Source: Paenibacillus sp. FSL H8-0537 (GTDB taxonomy: Bacteria; Bacillota; Bacilli; Paenibacillales; Paenibacillaceae). Taken from it: a DNA stretch of 64,000 bases. The stretch lies in contig NZ_CP150290.1 of assembly GCF_038051995.1 (NCBI RefSeq), forward strand, positions 793,501 through 857,500, in the 5' to 3' direction. The position numbers and the translations under genes were made by a program. Positions 25,803-33,212 of the stretch are shown here, piece by piece (within the stretch, counting starts at the first letter, position 1; the number at the start of each line of letters is the position of its first letter). The notes under the pieces are model-generated. The model did not search any database and was not told the origin of the DNA. It saw nothing but the letters and a program-made list of their open reading frames with translations.

Positions 25803-27254
25803 ATGGCGAAGCTGATTCGAAATGGGATGATCGTAACCGCTGCGGATACGTATCAGGCGGATGTGCTGATTGAAGGAGACGCGATTAAGGCTATCGGGAC
25901 GGAGCTTGAAGCTGCTGGCGTGGCTGGCGGCGCGGAAATCATCGATGCTTCTGGGAAATATCTATTTCCCGGCGGCATTGATCCGCATACACATCTGGAT
26001 ATGCCGTTCGGCGGAACCGTGACGGCGGATGATTTTGAGACGGGGACGATGGCTGCCGCATTTGGCGGAACGACGACGATTATTGATTTTTGCCTGACGG
26101 ATAAAGGCAAGCCACTGGCCGATTCGATTCAGAAGTGGCATGCCAAAGCAGCCGGCAAGTCGGCAATCGACTACGGCTTTCATCTGATGATTGGCGAAAT
26201 CAACGATGCGGTACTGGCCGAGCTGCCGGATATTGTCCACACGGAGGGCATTACGTCGTTCAAGGTGTTTATGGCTTACAAAAATGTGTTCCAAGCCGAC
26301 GACGGCACGCTCTACCGTACGATGCTGACCGCGAGCGAGCTGGGAGCGATGGTTATGGTCCATGCCGAGAACGGCGATGTCATCGACTATCTCATTGCCA
26401 AGGCATTGGCGGAGGGGCATACGGAGCCGATCTATCATGCGCTGACCCGCCCATCGATGCTGGAGGGAGAGGCGACGGGAAGAGCCGCGAAGCTTGCGGG
26501 CTTGACCGGAGCGAGGCTGTACGTCGTGCATGTCACCTGCGAGGAGGCGGTAAAAGCCATTGCTGAGGCGAGGGAGCAGGGCTTTGACGTCTGGGGAGAG
26601 ACCTGTCCGCAATATTTGCTGCTTGATCAATCGTATTTGGCGCTGCCGGAGTTTGAGGGAGCCAAATACGTATGGTCGCCGCCGCTGCGCGAGGCTCGGC
26701 ATCAGGAGGTCTTATGGAATGTGCTGCGCACGGGCGGGCTGCAAACGATTGGCTCGGACCAATGCTCCTTTAATTTCAGCGGGCAAAAAGAGCTCGGACG
26801 CGATGATTTCAGCAAAATCCCGAATGGCGGACCCATCATCGAAGACCGCTTCTCACTGCTTTATTCCGAAGGCGTGGCGAAAGGGCGATTAACGCTGAAC
26901 CAGTTTGTCGATCTGGTTTCGACGCGCAGCGCGAAGCTGTTCGGGTTGTTTCCACGCAAGGGCACGATTGCGGTAGGTAGCGATGCCGACATCGTGATTT
27001 TCGATCCGACGATCCAGAGGGTCATTTCGGAAGCGACGCATCATATGAATGTAGACTATAATCCGTTTGAAGGAATGGCTGTAACCGGAGCTCCGGTCAG
27101 CGTGCTGTCGCGCGGCGAGTTTGTCATTCGCGATCTGGCCTTCGTCGGAAGAGCAGGCGCCGGACAATATGTGAAGCGCGCGTCTTACAAACAGCCTGTG
27201 CAGGGGGAGCTGCCTGCTGCACCTGATACAGCAGGCAGCACAAGCAGCAAATAG
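25803..27254 (+). CDS. hydA: Dihydropyrimidinase (cyclic imidase, amidohydrolase superfamily)
   Basis: 483 residues. It opens the dihydrouracil ring to N-carbamoyl-beta-alanine. The binuclear metal site is complete: H62 and H64 (DPHTH), carboxylated-lysine candidate K154 in SFKVFMAYK, H187, H243 and D319 (GSDQCSF). Y159 is the probable catalytic tyrosine. The sequence NGGPIIEDRFSLLYSEGV supplies the substrate loop. ATG 25803 uses GAGAGGCGG within the end of preA. The last 20 residues are Ala/Ser/Thr-rich and unrelated to the enzyme core. It is the fifth gene of the reductive pyrimidine operon. Confidence 0.96.
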   Translation: MAKLIRNGMIVTAADTYQADVLIEGDAIKAIGTELEAAGVAGGAEIIDASGKYLFPGGIDPHTHLDMPFGGTVTADDFETGTMAAAFGGTTTIIDFCLTDKGKPLADSIQKWHAKAAGKSAIDYGFHLMIGEINDAVLAELPDIVHTEGITSFKVFMAYKNVFQADDGTLYRTMLTASELGAMVMVHAENGDVIDYLIAKALAEGHTEPIYHALTRPSMLEGEATGRAAKLAGLTGARLYVVHVTCEEAVKAIAEAREQGFDVWGETCPQYLLLDQSYLALPEFEGAKYVWSPPLREARHQEVLWNVLRTGGLQTIGSDQCSFNFSGQKELGRDDFSKIPNGGPIIEDRFSLLYSEGVAKGRLTLNQFVDLVSTRSAKLFGLFPRKGTIAVGSDADIVIFDPTIQRVISEATHHMNVDYNPFEGMAVTGAPVSVLSRGEFVIRDLAFVGRAGAGQYVKRASYKQPVQGELPAAPDTAGSTSSK

Positions 27255-27284
27255 ACGGTTCAACGATAGCGAGGAGGGATCGAA

Positions 27285-27548
27285 GTGTCGGACTATCAGC
27301 AGGTTTTGGAGGAGAAGGCGAAGCTGGATGGCTATATGGTCAGGCAGTTTATATTTATCGACATTGAGGAAAATTTGAGCGGAGCGACGGTAACGCTCCA
27401 GCATCCGGGAGGAGAAGCCGCGACGGTGCAGTTGCTTACTGCCGATGCGCGCAAGCATTTAACCAATTTGCTGATCAAGCAGCTGGCACAGGCTAAGGCA
27501 TCAACTACTGCATCCTCCTCCAGCTCAAGCGCCGCGCCATCTGCGTAA
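27285..27548 (+). CDS. Small conserved-looking protein of the pyrimidine operon, function unknown
   Basis: 87 residues from GTG 27285, which has GAGGAGGG seven bases upstream, one of the best ribosome binding sites in the operon. The first 65 residues predict helix and a beta hairpin (VRQFIFIDIEENLSGATVTL), and the last 20 are Ala/Ser/Thr only. No signal, metal motif or known domain. It starts 30 bases after hydA and ends 23 bases before the stop of the convergent pucR gene. Its location suggests a regulatory or accessory role in pyrimidine degradation, but this is inference. Confidence 0.7.
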   Translation: MSDYQQVLEEKAKLDGYMVRQFIFIDIEENLSGATVTLQHPGGEAATVQLLTADARKHLTNLLIKQLAQAKASTTASSSSSSAAPSA

Positions 27549-27571
27549 TCCTCGCCATCCTCTTGCCCCTT

Positions 27572-28873
27572 TTAACGGATGGCTCCACGCGTATATTCAT
27601 AGGCGTTAACAGCCAGCTCAATGGCGAGCCGCTTATCGGCGTTCATAAAGTCCTCGCCCAGCAGCGCAATGATTTTATCCAAGCGATGATAAAGCGTCTG
27701 CCGGGCGATGAACAGCTCGCGGGCTGTATCCTGCTTCGAGCCGGAACGGATTAAATAGGTTTTCAGCGTGAGCAGCAGCTGGCCGTGTTTTTCCTTGTCA
27801 TAGGAGGCAAGCGGTTCAATGTAATCACGGATCAGCGCTTCCAGCATCCCGCTTTTTTTCAGCGCGGAAATGATTTTGTATGTGTGCAGCTCGTCGAAAA
27901 AGGGGGCTGGCAGCGGTCCGGCATCCAGCTGAATGGCTATCGTCTCCTTCGCGGTTGCATAGCTTTCCGCTGCTTGGTCAGGCTGCACCCTCGACTTTCC
28001 GATGCCCCAAAGGCCCGAGAACAATGCGGGCCCCTGCTTCATGTCCGTCCGGCGCAGCCGCTCAACGACTCGCAGCACCCGTTCCTTCCAATTAAGCTGC
28101 TCCAGCTGATCGAGTAAAATAAACACCATTTGCCCTTGGAGCAGCAACGGGAACAAATGAAAGCCTTCCCCCTCAAAAATCGCACGCGCCACCATATTGC
28201 GCTGCAGCATCAGCGCTTCAAAATCCTTCGTTTCCATTTGCGCGGCTTCCAATTGAAACACGCATACCGCTATGCTGCCAAGCTTGGCAGACGGTTTAAT
28301 ATAGCGAATATAATAGCTGATTTCGGTTAAGCCGTGTTTTCCGGAAAGCCAGTCAGCGAGCCATAGGTCATCTTGATAACGGCGTTTTTCCTCGATATAT
28401 TGGGTCCTCAGCTGTCCGAGCTGCTTAGATAATGCTTCCAGCTCGGACACTGTTTTATGATGCTGATTAATGAAGTGGGCATGAAGATCCTGGGTGATGT
28501 CAATGTAGCGAACTTGCTCGTGGAAGAGGAGAATGGGGAAATGCTCGTCTTTTGCCAGCTCCAGCATGCGTTCCGGTAGTCTAGCCGTATAAGGGACCAG
28601 CTTAATACAGAGCCCAGAAGCGCCTGAATTAAGCAATTGCTGTAGAAAAATCAGACTGTGCTCCTCATCCTCCTGCCAGCCGATGCCTGTCGTCAATATA
28701 AGCTCGCCGCCGCTTAAAAGCTGCCCAGCTTGAATGACCTCCATAATGTGGACCCATCTGACGGTGCGGTTCAACGCTTCTTCACTTGCGAGCACCTCGG
28801 CTTTTTGGAACAAGGGCCGTCGTAAAATATCACGGATTGTCAGCTGCAGCAGCGTTTGTACGATAGCGTCCAC
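27572..28873 (-). CDS. PucR family transcriptional regulator
   Basis: 433 residues. The N-terminal PucR domain (LTIRDILRRPLFQKAEVLA to about residue 130), a GGDEF-like central part and a C-terminal HTH_30 domain (TARELFIARQTLYHRLDKII) match regulators of purine and pyrimidine catabolism. It is convergent with the pyrimidine operon and is its likely regulator. The start is uncertain: GTG 28873 directly abuts GAGGAGG, leaving no spacing, and an in-frame stop lies a few codons upstream. An ATC codon at ideal distance is the only alternative. A TATAAT -10 at 28905-28900 gives a leader of about 20 bases. Confidence 0.88.
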   Translation of the reverse strand: MDAIVQTLLQLTIRDILRRPLFQKAEVLASEEALNRTVRWVHIMEVIQAGQLLSGGELILTTGIGWQEDEEHSLIFLQQLLNSGASGLCIKLVPYTARLPERMLELAKDEHFPILLFHEQVRYIDITQDLHAHFINQHHKTVSELEALSKQLGQLRTQYIEEKRRYQDDLWLADWLSGKHGLTEISYYIRYIKPSAKLGSIAVCVFQLEAAQMETKDFEALMLQRNMVARAIFEGEGFHLFPLLLQGQMVFILLDQLEQLNWKERVLRVVERLRRTDMKQGPALFSGLWGIGKSRVQPDQAAESYATAKETIAIQLDAGPLPAPFFDELHTYKIISALKKSGMLEALIRDYIEPLASYDKEKHGQLLLTLKTYLIRSGSKQDTARELFIARQTLYHRLDKIIALLGEDFMNADKRLAIELAVNAYEYTRGAIR

Positions 28874-28959
28874 CTCCTCATGTGAAGATAGTTGACACTA
28901 TTATACAGGATATAGCCTTGAAAATAGAAGCGGGCTATGAAAAAAGTGAGGATTCCCAG

Positions 28960-30060
28960 CTAGTGCGAGCGTTCCGGCGGCTTTGTTTTGCGAACGAAAC
29001 CGATCAGGAACGCGATAAACAGTATAGACATTTGGGCGGGAGTCACATATTTTACCGTGTATTTTAATCCAACCCATAGATGGACCGTGTTGTTGGCTTC
29101 AAGGAAGGAGGCTCCATAAATAAGAGCTGCTACTATGACGGCACATTTGCGGTATGGAATGCGCAGAAGTGAGCTTAATGCCAGCACAGCGGCCATAAAG
29201 AGCAGTGAAAGCTTGACGAATAATCCGATAATCAGCAAAATCGTCACCACCACATCCAGTCGTTCGAGGAAATCGGCAATCCGAATGAGCTGGACAACCT
29301 CCAGAAAGGGCATCATGCTGTAGCCTGATAATGCGGGTCCAAGCACGGACATAATGAGCATGTTCATAAAAATCAGGAAGAGCGCCACAATCGTATACGC
29401 GCTGTAAGTTGTTTTTAATCTGGCCGCAACCGGCTTCACATATTTCCAGAACATCAACAGCGTCAGCATCTGTGCGAACGGGAACGCGACGATATCCGGC
29501 ACAGCGGCTTTGAAAATCGGTCCAATTCCATTGCCCATAATGGGCAGCAGACGGTGGAAGTCCGGCAGCCCGGACTGAATAAGCAGAGCAATCAGAAAAA
29601 TATAACTGAAAAATACGATCGGAAACAAAAGCTCCACCAGCCGAAAAAACACTTCGACGCCTTTCCATATGGCGTATAAGGAGAGCAAAATAATGAGCAG
29701 CATAATGCTCCATTGCGGCGTTTTATTCAAAATCGTCATCACCGTCAGCTCGCCAAAATCGCGAACGTTGCGCATTGATTCGTAGGCGAAAATGAGCGCT
29801 TGCGGAACGGCAAGCGTTACGCCCAGCCATTTGCCGAACAGCTGCTTGTAAAGCTCGGGCATATCGGCGTCCGGCGACCGCATCTGAATGCGAAGCAGCA
29901 TCCAAAGAAAAGCACCGCCTATCACTGCTGCGACGGCCATTGCAAGCCAGGAATCCTGCTTGGCGCCTACGCCCAGCTCGAAGAGCGGAGTACTGCCGAT
30001 TTCGAATAATAAAATCATGACAGCAAGCTGCATTTTGCCGATTTTGGGCGTCTTCGTCAT
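28960..30060 (-). CDS. Spore germination protein, GerAB-type amino acid permease-like subunit
   Basis: 366 residues with about ten hydrophobic helices of the APC superfamily, the B subunit of a GerA germinant receptor in the spore inner membrane. ATG 30060 has GGAGAGGAGG upstream. An open stretch before it overlaps the end of the C-subunit gene and is rejected. Recognisable parts are the N-terminal QLAVMILLFEIGSTPLFELG and the central PFAQMLTLLMFWKYV. Gene order here is A-C-B rather than the A-B-C of Bacillus subtilis gerA. The germinant is unknown. Confidence 0.92.
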   Translation of the reverse strand: MTKTPKIGKMQLAVMILLFEIGSTPLFELGVGAKQDSWLAMAVAAVIGGAFLWMLLRIQMRSPDADMPELYKQLFGKWLGVTLAVPQALIFAYESMRNVRDFGELTVMTILNKTPQWSIMLLIILLSLYAIWKGVEVFFRLVELLFPIVFFSYIFLIALLIQSGLPDFHRLLPIMGNGIGPIFKAAVPDIVAFPFAQMLTLLMFWKYVKPVAARLKTTYSAYTIVALFLIFMNMLIMSVLGPALSGYSMMPFLEVVQLIRIADFLERLDVVVTILLIIGLFVKLSLLFMAAVLALSSLLRIPYRKCAVIVAALIYGASFLEANNTVHLWVGLKYTVKYVTPAQMSILFIAFLIGFVRKTKPPERSH

Positions 30061-30094
30061 CGCCTTGCTCCTCCTCTCCAAGCCTACTTTGCTT

Positions 30095-31315
30095 CTACTT
30101 TCTCGTATTCGACTGCGCTTCTTTGAATGTATGGTTGCTGAAGCCAATGCGGGCGAGCTTGAACTTGACGTCAATATTCAGCACCGTTTCGGGAAATTCT
30201 TCATTCCAATCCTTCTGCATTTGCTTCCATTGCTTCGGGTATTTGCTGCTGATCGCTTTCCCGAAGCCGACTATATCCGTTCGCAGGCGGCTCACCGCTT
30301 TCCAGCTCGTTTCCATCTTGTTTTTAATTTCCTCGGCGATTTTCTGCTCCTCCTGCTTGAGCAGCTCCGGCTTCTGGAGGTCGTTTGGGCAGGTATATTC
30401 AAGCAGCGTTCCGTTCGCTTTGACGCTTATATTCATAATCCAGCGCCCGTCAGAGCGCTGCTCCGGCTTTAGCGAGGTTTTAGCACCGCCGATAATAATA
30501 GAGGAATCCTTCGGTTCGCCCTTATTTGTACAATCAAATTCCAGCGTCGTGCGCTTCACTTTATCGGATAGCCACATGACGCCTGCCGCCTCATCGGGCG
30601 TAAGCCAGCCCTTGAGCTTGTCTCCAGAAATAACGCCAAGCTCCCCCAGCTTGATTTTGGCCCGCGTGTACGTCTCCTTTAAGTTGTCGACGGAGCTGAG
30701 CGGCTGCTTGGCGCCGGAAATCATCAGCTGGGGAATGCCGGTTGCCTGCGCAGGACCAAGCAGATCGAGCAAAATGCGATACATCGTCATATCCGGATAG
30801 ACGGAGCTGCTGGCTGCTTCATTTTCAACCAGACGCTGTACAGCTGTTCCTGGGATTTTCTCGACAGGCAGCAGCTGCTCAATGAGCTTGCGAGCTTTGC
30901 CCTTGGCTATAAACATGGATACCGTTTCGCGGGCATCGGTGTTGCGCATATAAATTTCCAATAGCGGCGAAATGCCCTTCTTCGCCACGGTGTCGCTAAT
31001 GACAATGATTTGATTGTGGGCAAAATAAAGCTTGCGCGACATTTCGCGGCTGGCATCACCGATCGCTTTGCGGATGCTCTCCGCCTCCGTTGAAAATACA
31101 TTTACCGGCGCATCGCCCGTTGCTGAGCTGTTCCCTTGAGAGGAAATGGCCTGCGGGATGACCAATTGGTACGATACGACCCATTTTCCTTTTTCCCAAT
31201 CTACAGCTGTGGCTGAAATAATGCCGATTTCATTCATTTCGACGCGATTCCAGCAGCCGCCAAGCAGCATGAGGATGAGAAACGAACAGATGGTGCGCGT
31301 CAGCAGCCGATACAT
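30095..31315 (-). CDS. Spore germination lipoprotein, Ger(x)C family
   Basis: 406 residues. The signal peptide ends in lipobox LGGC followed by WNRVEMNEIGIISATAVDWE, the hallmark start of GerAC proteins. The rest follows the three-domain GerC layout, with SREMSRKLYFAHNQIIVISD in the first domain. As a lipoprotein it sits on the outer face of the spore inner membrane with the A and B subunits. ATG 31315 has AAGGAGG with 7-base spacing. It lies 41 bases after the A-subunit gene and 34 bases before the B-subunit gene. Confidence 0.95.
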   Translation of the reverse strand: MYRLLTRTICSFLILMLLGGCWNRVEMNEIGIISATAVDWEKGKWVVSYQLVIPQAISSQGNSSATGDAPVNVFSTEAESIRKAIGDASREMSRKLYFAHNQIIVISDTVAKKGISPLLEIYMRNTDARETVSMFIAKGKARKLIEQLLPVEKIPGTAVQRLVENEAASSSVYPDMTMYRILLDLLGPAQATGIPQLMISGAKQPLSSVDNLKETYTRAKIKLGELGVISGDKLKGWLTPDEAAGVMWLSDKVKRTTLEFDCTNKGEPKDSSIIIGGAKTSLKPEQRSDGRWIMNISVKANGTLLEYTCPNDLQKPELLKQEEQKIAEEIKNKMETSWKAVSRLRTDIVGFGKAISSKYPKQWKQMQKDWNEEFPETVLNIDVKFKLARIGFSNHTFKEAQSNTRK

Positions 31316-31356
31316 GGCGAGTCCTCCTTTCAGTGCTTGTCGTTTGGACCTATCGT

Positions 31357-32898
31357 TTATTCCAGCTTGCTGGAGCGGTTAATTTTATTGGTAGCTTCAC
31401 GCTTCAGCAGCACCTTATGCGGCGCGCGGATGAATGTGTCCTTCATACTGGACCAGTTGAAGGGAGCGAGCGGCGACATATAGGGCACGCCAAACGATTC
31501 GAGCCCTGCCAAATGAATAAGCATCGCGAGAAAACCGGCGACAATGCCCAAAAAGCCGAATACGCCGGCCAGCAGCATAAACGTAAAACGGATGAGACGG
31601 GCAGAAATTGCAATATTAAACTGCGGGATGACAAAGCTTGAGATGGCGGTAAAGGATACGACCATGACCATACCCGCTGATACAATTCCCGCATCCACAG
31701 CCGCTTGTCCTAAAACGAGTGCGCCGACAATGGAGATGGCTGGTCCAATAGCCCGCGGCATTCGCACGCCCGCTTCACGCAGCACCTCGAAGGTGAGCTC
31801 CATGCTCATCGCCTCGACTAGTCCGGGGAAAGGAATGCCTTCCCGCTGGGCTGCAAGCGTAATGAGCAGCGTGGTCGGCAGCATTTCCTGATGAAACGTC
31901 GTTACCGCGATATATAAAGCTGGCAGCAGCATGGAAATCAGAAAAGCGACGAAGCGAATCAACCGTAGAAAGGTGGCGATATCAAAGCGATGATAATAAT
32001 CCTCTGGCGTCTGAAAAAATTGAAACAGCGTCACTGGAGCGAGCAGTACGAAGGGCGTTCCATCAACCAAAACCGCTATTTGTCCCTCCAATAGGCCTCC
32101 CGCTACCGCATCGGGGCGTTCCGAATTCATGAGGGTGGGGAAGGGCGTATATACTTTATCTTGAATAAGCGCTTCGATATAGCCGCTTTCGAGTATGCTG
32201 CCGACCTCAATAGCGGCAAGCCGATCATAAATCGTCTTGACGACATCCTCCGAGGCGATTCCATGCAAATAGACCATTGCAATTTGTGTGCGTGTCTGGG
32301 TGCCGATGATCATGGATTCAATATGCAAATCAGGCGACTTTATAATTTGGCGAATCAGATTAATATTGGTGCTCAAGCTTTCATTAAAGCTTTGCTGCGG
32401 CCCGCGCAGAACGGTTTGGGTCGTCGGCTCGCTGACGGTTCGGCCTTCTTTGCTGCTCACATTGATCATGAGCCCGGTGGTCGACTCCTGGATGAGCATG
32501 AGGCAGTACCCATTAAGAAGCATATCGATCGCCTCCTCAATGGAATCGGTCGAATAGGTCGAGCCAACTTGGATCATTTGCTCCTTTATTAAACGAATCA
32601 AATCATCGCTGCGCTCCTCGGCTTGTGCTTTTACGACCATCAGAGGGCGGAGGATAAAGTCATTCAACGTCTGCTCATTCACCATTTCGCTCAAATAAAT
32701 GAGAGACATCGTAATATCGGGAGCCAAGTCACTAACAAAGGACTTGATTTCCAGATCCGAGCTATGGCCCAGCCTCCGGGAAAAGGTATCGATGTTATTT
32801 TTGAGCGACGGGCTGAAGGGAGCTTCCTTTCCTTCCTTTCGGGACGAGCCGCCCTTCGGCTGTTTTGTGCCACTAGAATTTGTATGATTGAAAAACAT
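31357..32898 (-). CDS. Spore germination protein, GerAA-type subunit
   Basis: 513 residues. A hydrophilic N-terminal region of about 290 residues is followed by five to six membrane helices beginning near LRLIRFVAFLISMLLPALYI. The family motifs EGQIAVLVDGTPFVLLAP and REGIPFPGLVEAMSMELTFE are present. This is the A subunit of a GerA-type nutrient receptor. ATG 32898 follows AAGGAGG with 11-base spacing. It is the first gene of the leftward germination operon. I could not identify a convincing sigmaG promoter upstream. Confidence 0.95.
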   Translation of the reverse strand: MFFNHTNSSGTKQPKGGSSRKEGKEAPFSPSLKNNIDTFSRRLGHSSDLEIKSFVSDLAPDITMSLIYLSEMVNEQTLNDFILRPLMVVKAQAEERSDDLIRLIKEQMIQVGSTYSTDSIEEAIDMLLNGYCLMLIQESTTGLMINVSSKEGRTVSEPTTQTVLRGPQQSFNESLSTNINLIRQIIKSPDLHIESMIIGTQTRTQIAMVYLHGIASEDVVKTIYDRLAAIEVGSILESGYIEALIQDKVYTPFPTLMNSERPDAVAGGLLEGQIAVLVDGTPFVLLAPVTLFQFFQTPEDYYHRFDIATFLRLIRFVAFLISMLLPALYIAVTTFHQEMLPTTLLITLAAQREGIPFPGLVEAMSMELTFEVLREAGVRMPRAIGPAISIVGALVLGQAAVDAGIVSAGMVMVVSFTAISSFVIPQFNIAISARLIRFTFMLLAGVFGFLGIVAGFLAMLIHLAGLESFGVPYMSPLAPFNWSSMKDTFIRAPHKVLLKREATNKINRSSKLE

Positions 32899-33212
32899 GC
32901 CAGCGTCAACCTCCTTAACCGAACTCCAAAGTGCTCCAAGTCATAATTTGGCTAAGTAGCCACCTTTTTATGTAAGCGGGGAAGCGAGTGACGCAATCGT
33001 ATATTTAAAAAGGCAAAAAAGCAGCATGACCGATTCAGCGGTCATGCTGCTTTTGTTGGTTGCCCAGCGGTTGCCTGAAGTATAAGGCGGTACCGACGGG
33101 CTGTTTTTTAAAATATAGGAAAGGATATGATTTTTCCATCCTTTCTCTCTATTTCTCGGAATGAAACGCGCCGCCAGAGGACGGCGAAAGCCGTTTCACC
33201 TTGTGCCACCTA
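32899..33212. other. Intergenic region between germination operon and SLH gene
   Basis: It contains two hairpins: the strong one at 33017-33054 and GAAAGGAT/ATCCTTTC (33119-33126 and 33138-33145). No gene is visible. The leftward germination promoter must lie here but is not recognisable. Confidence 0.5.
33017..33054 (-). terminator. Rho-independent terminator after the SLH protein gene
   Basis: AAAAGCAGCATGACCG and CGGTCATGCTGCTTTT form a 16-bp stem with a 6-base loop. On the minus strand it runs into TTTTTTGCCTTTTT. Confidence 0.85.
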
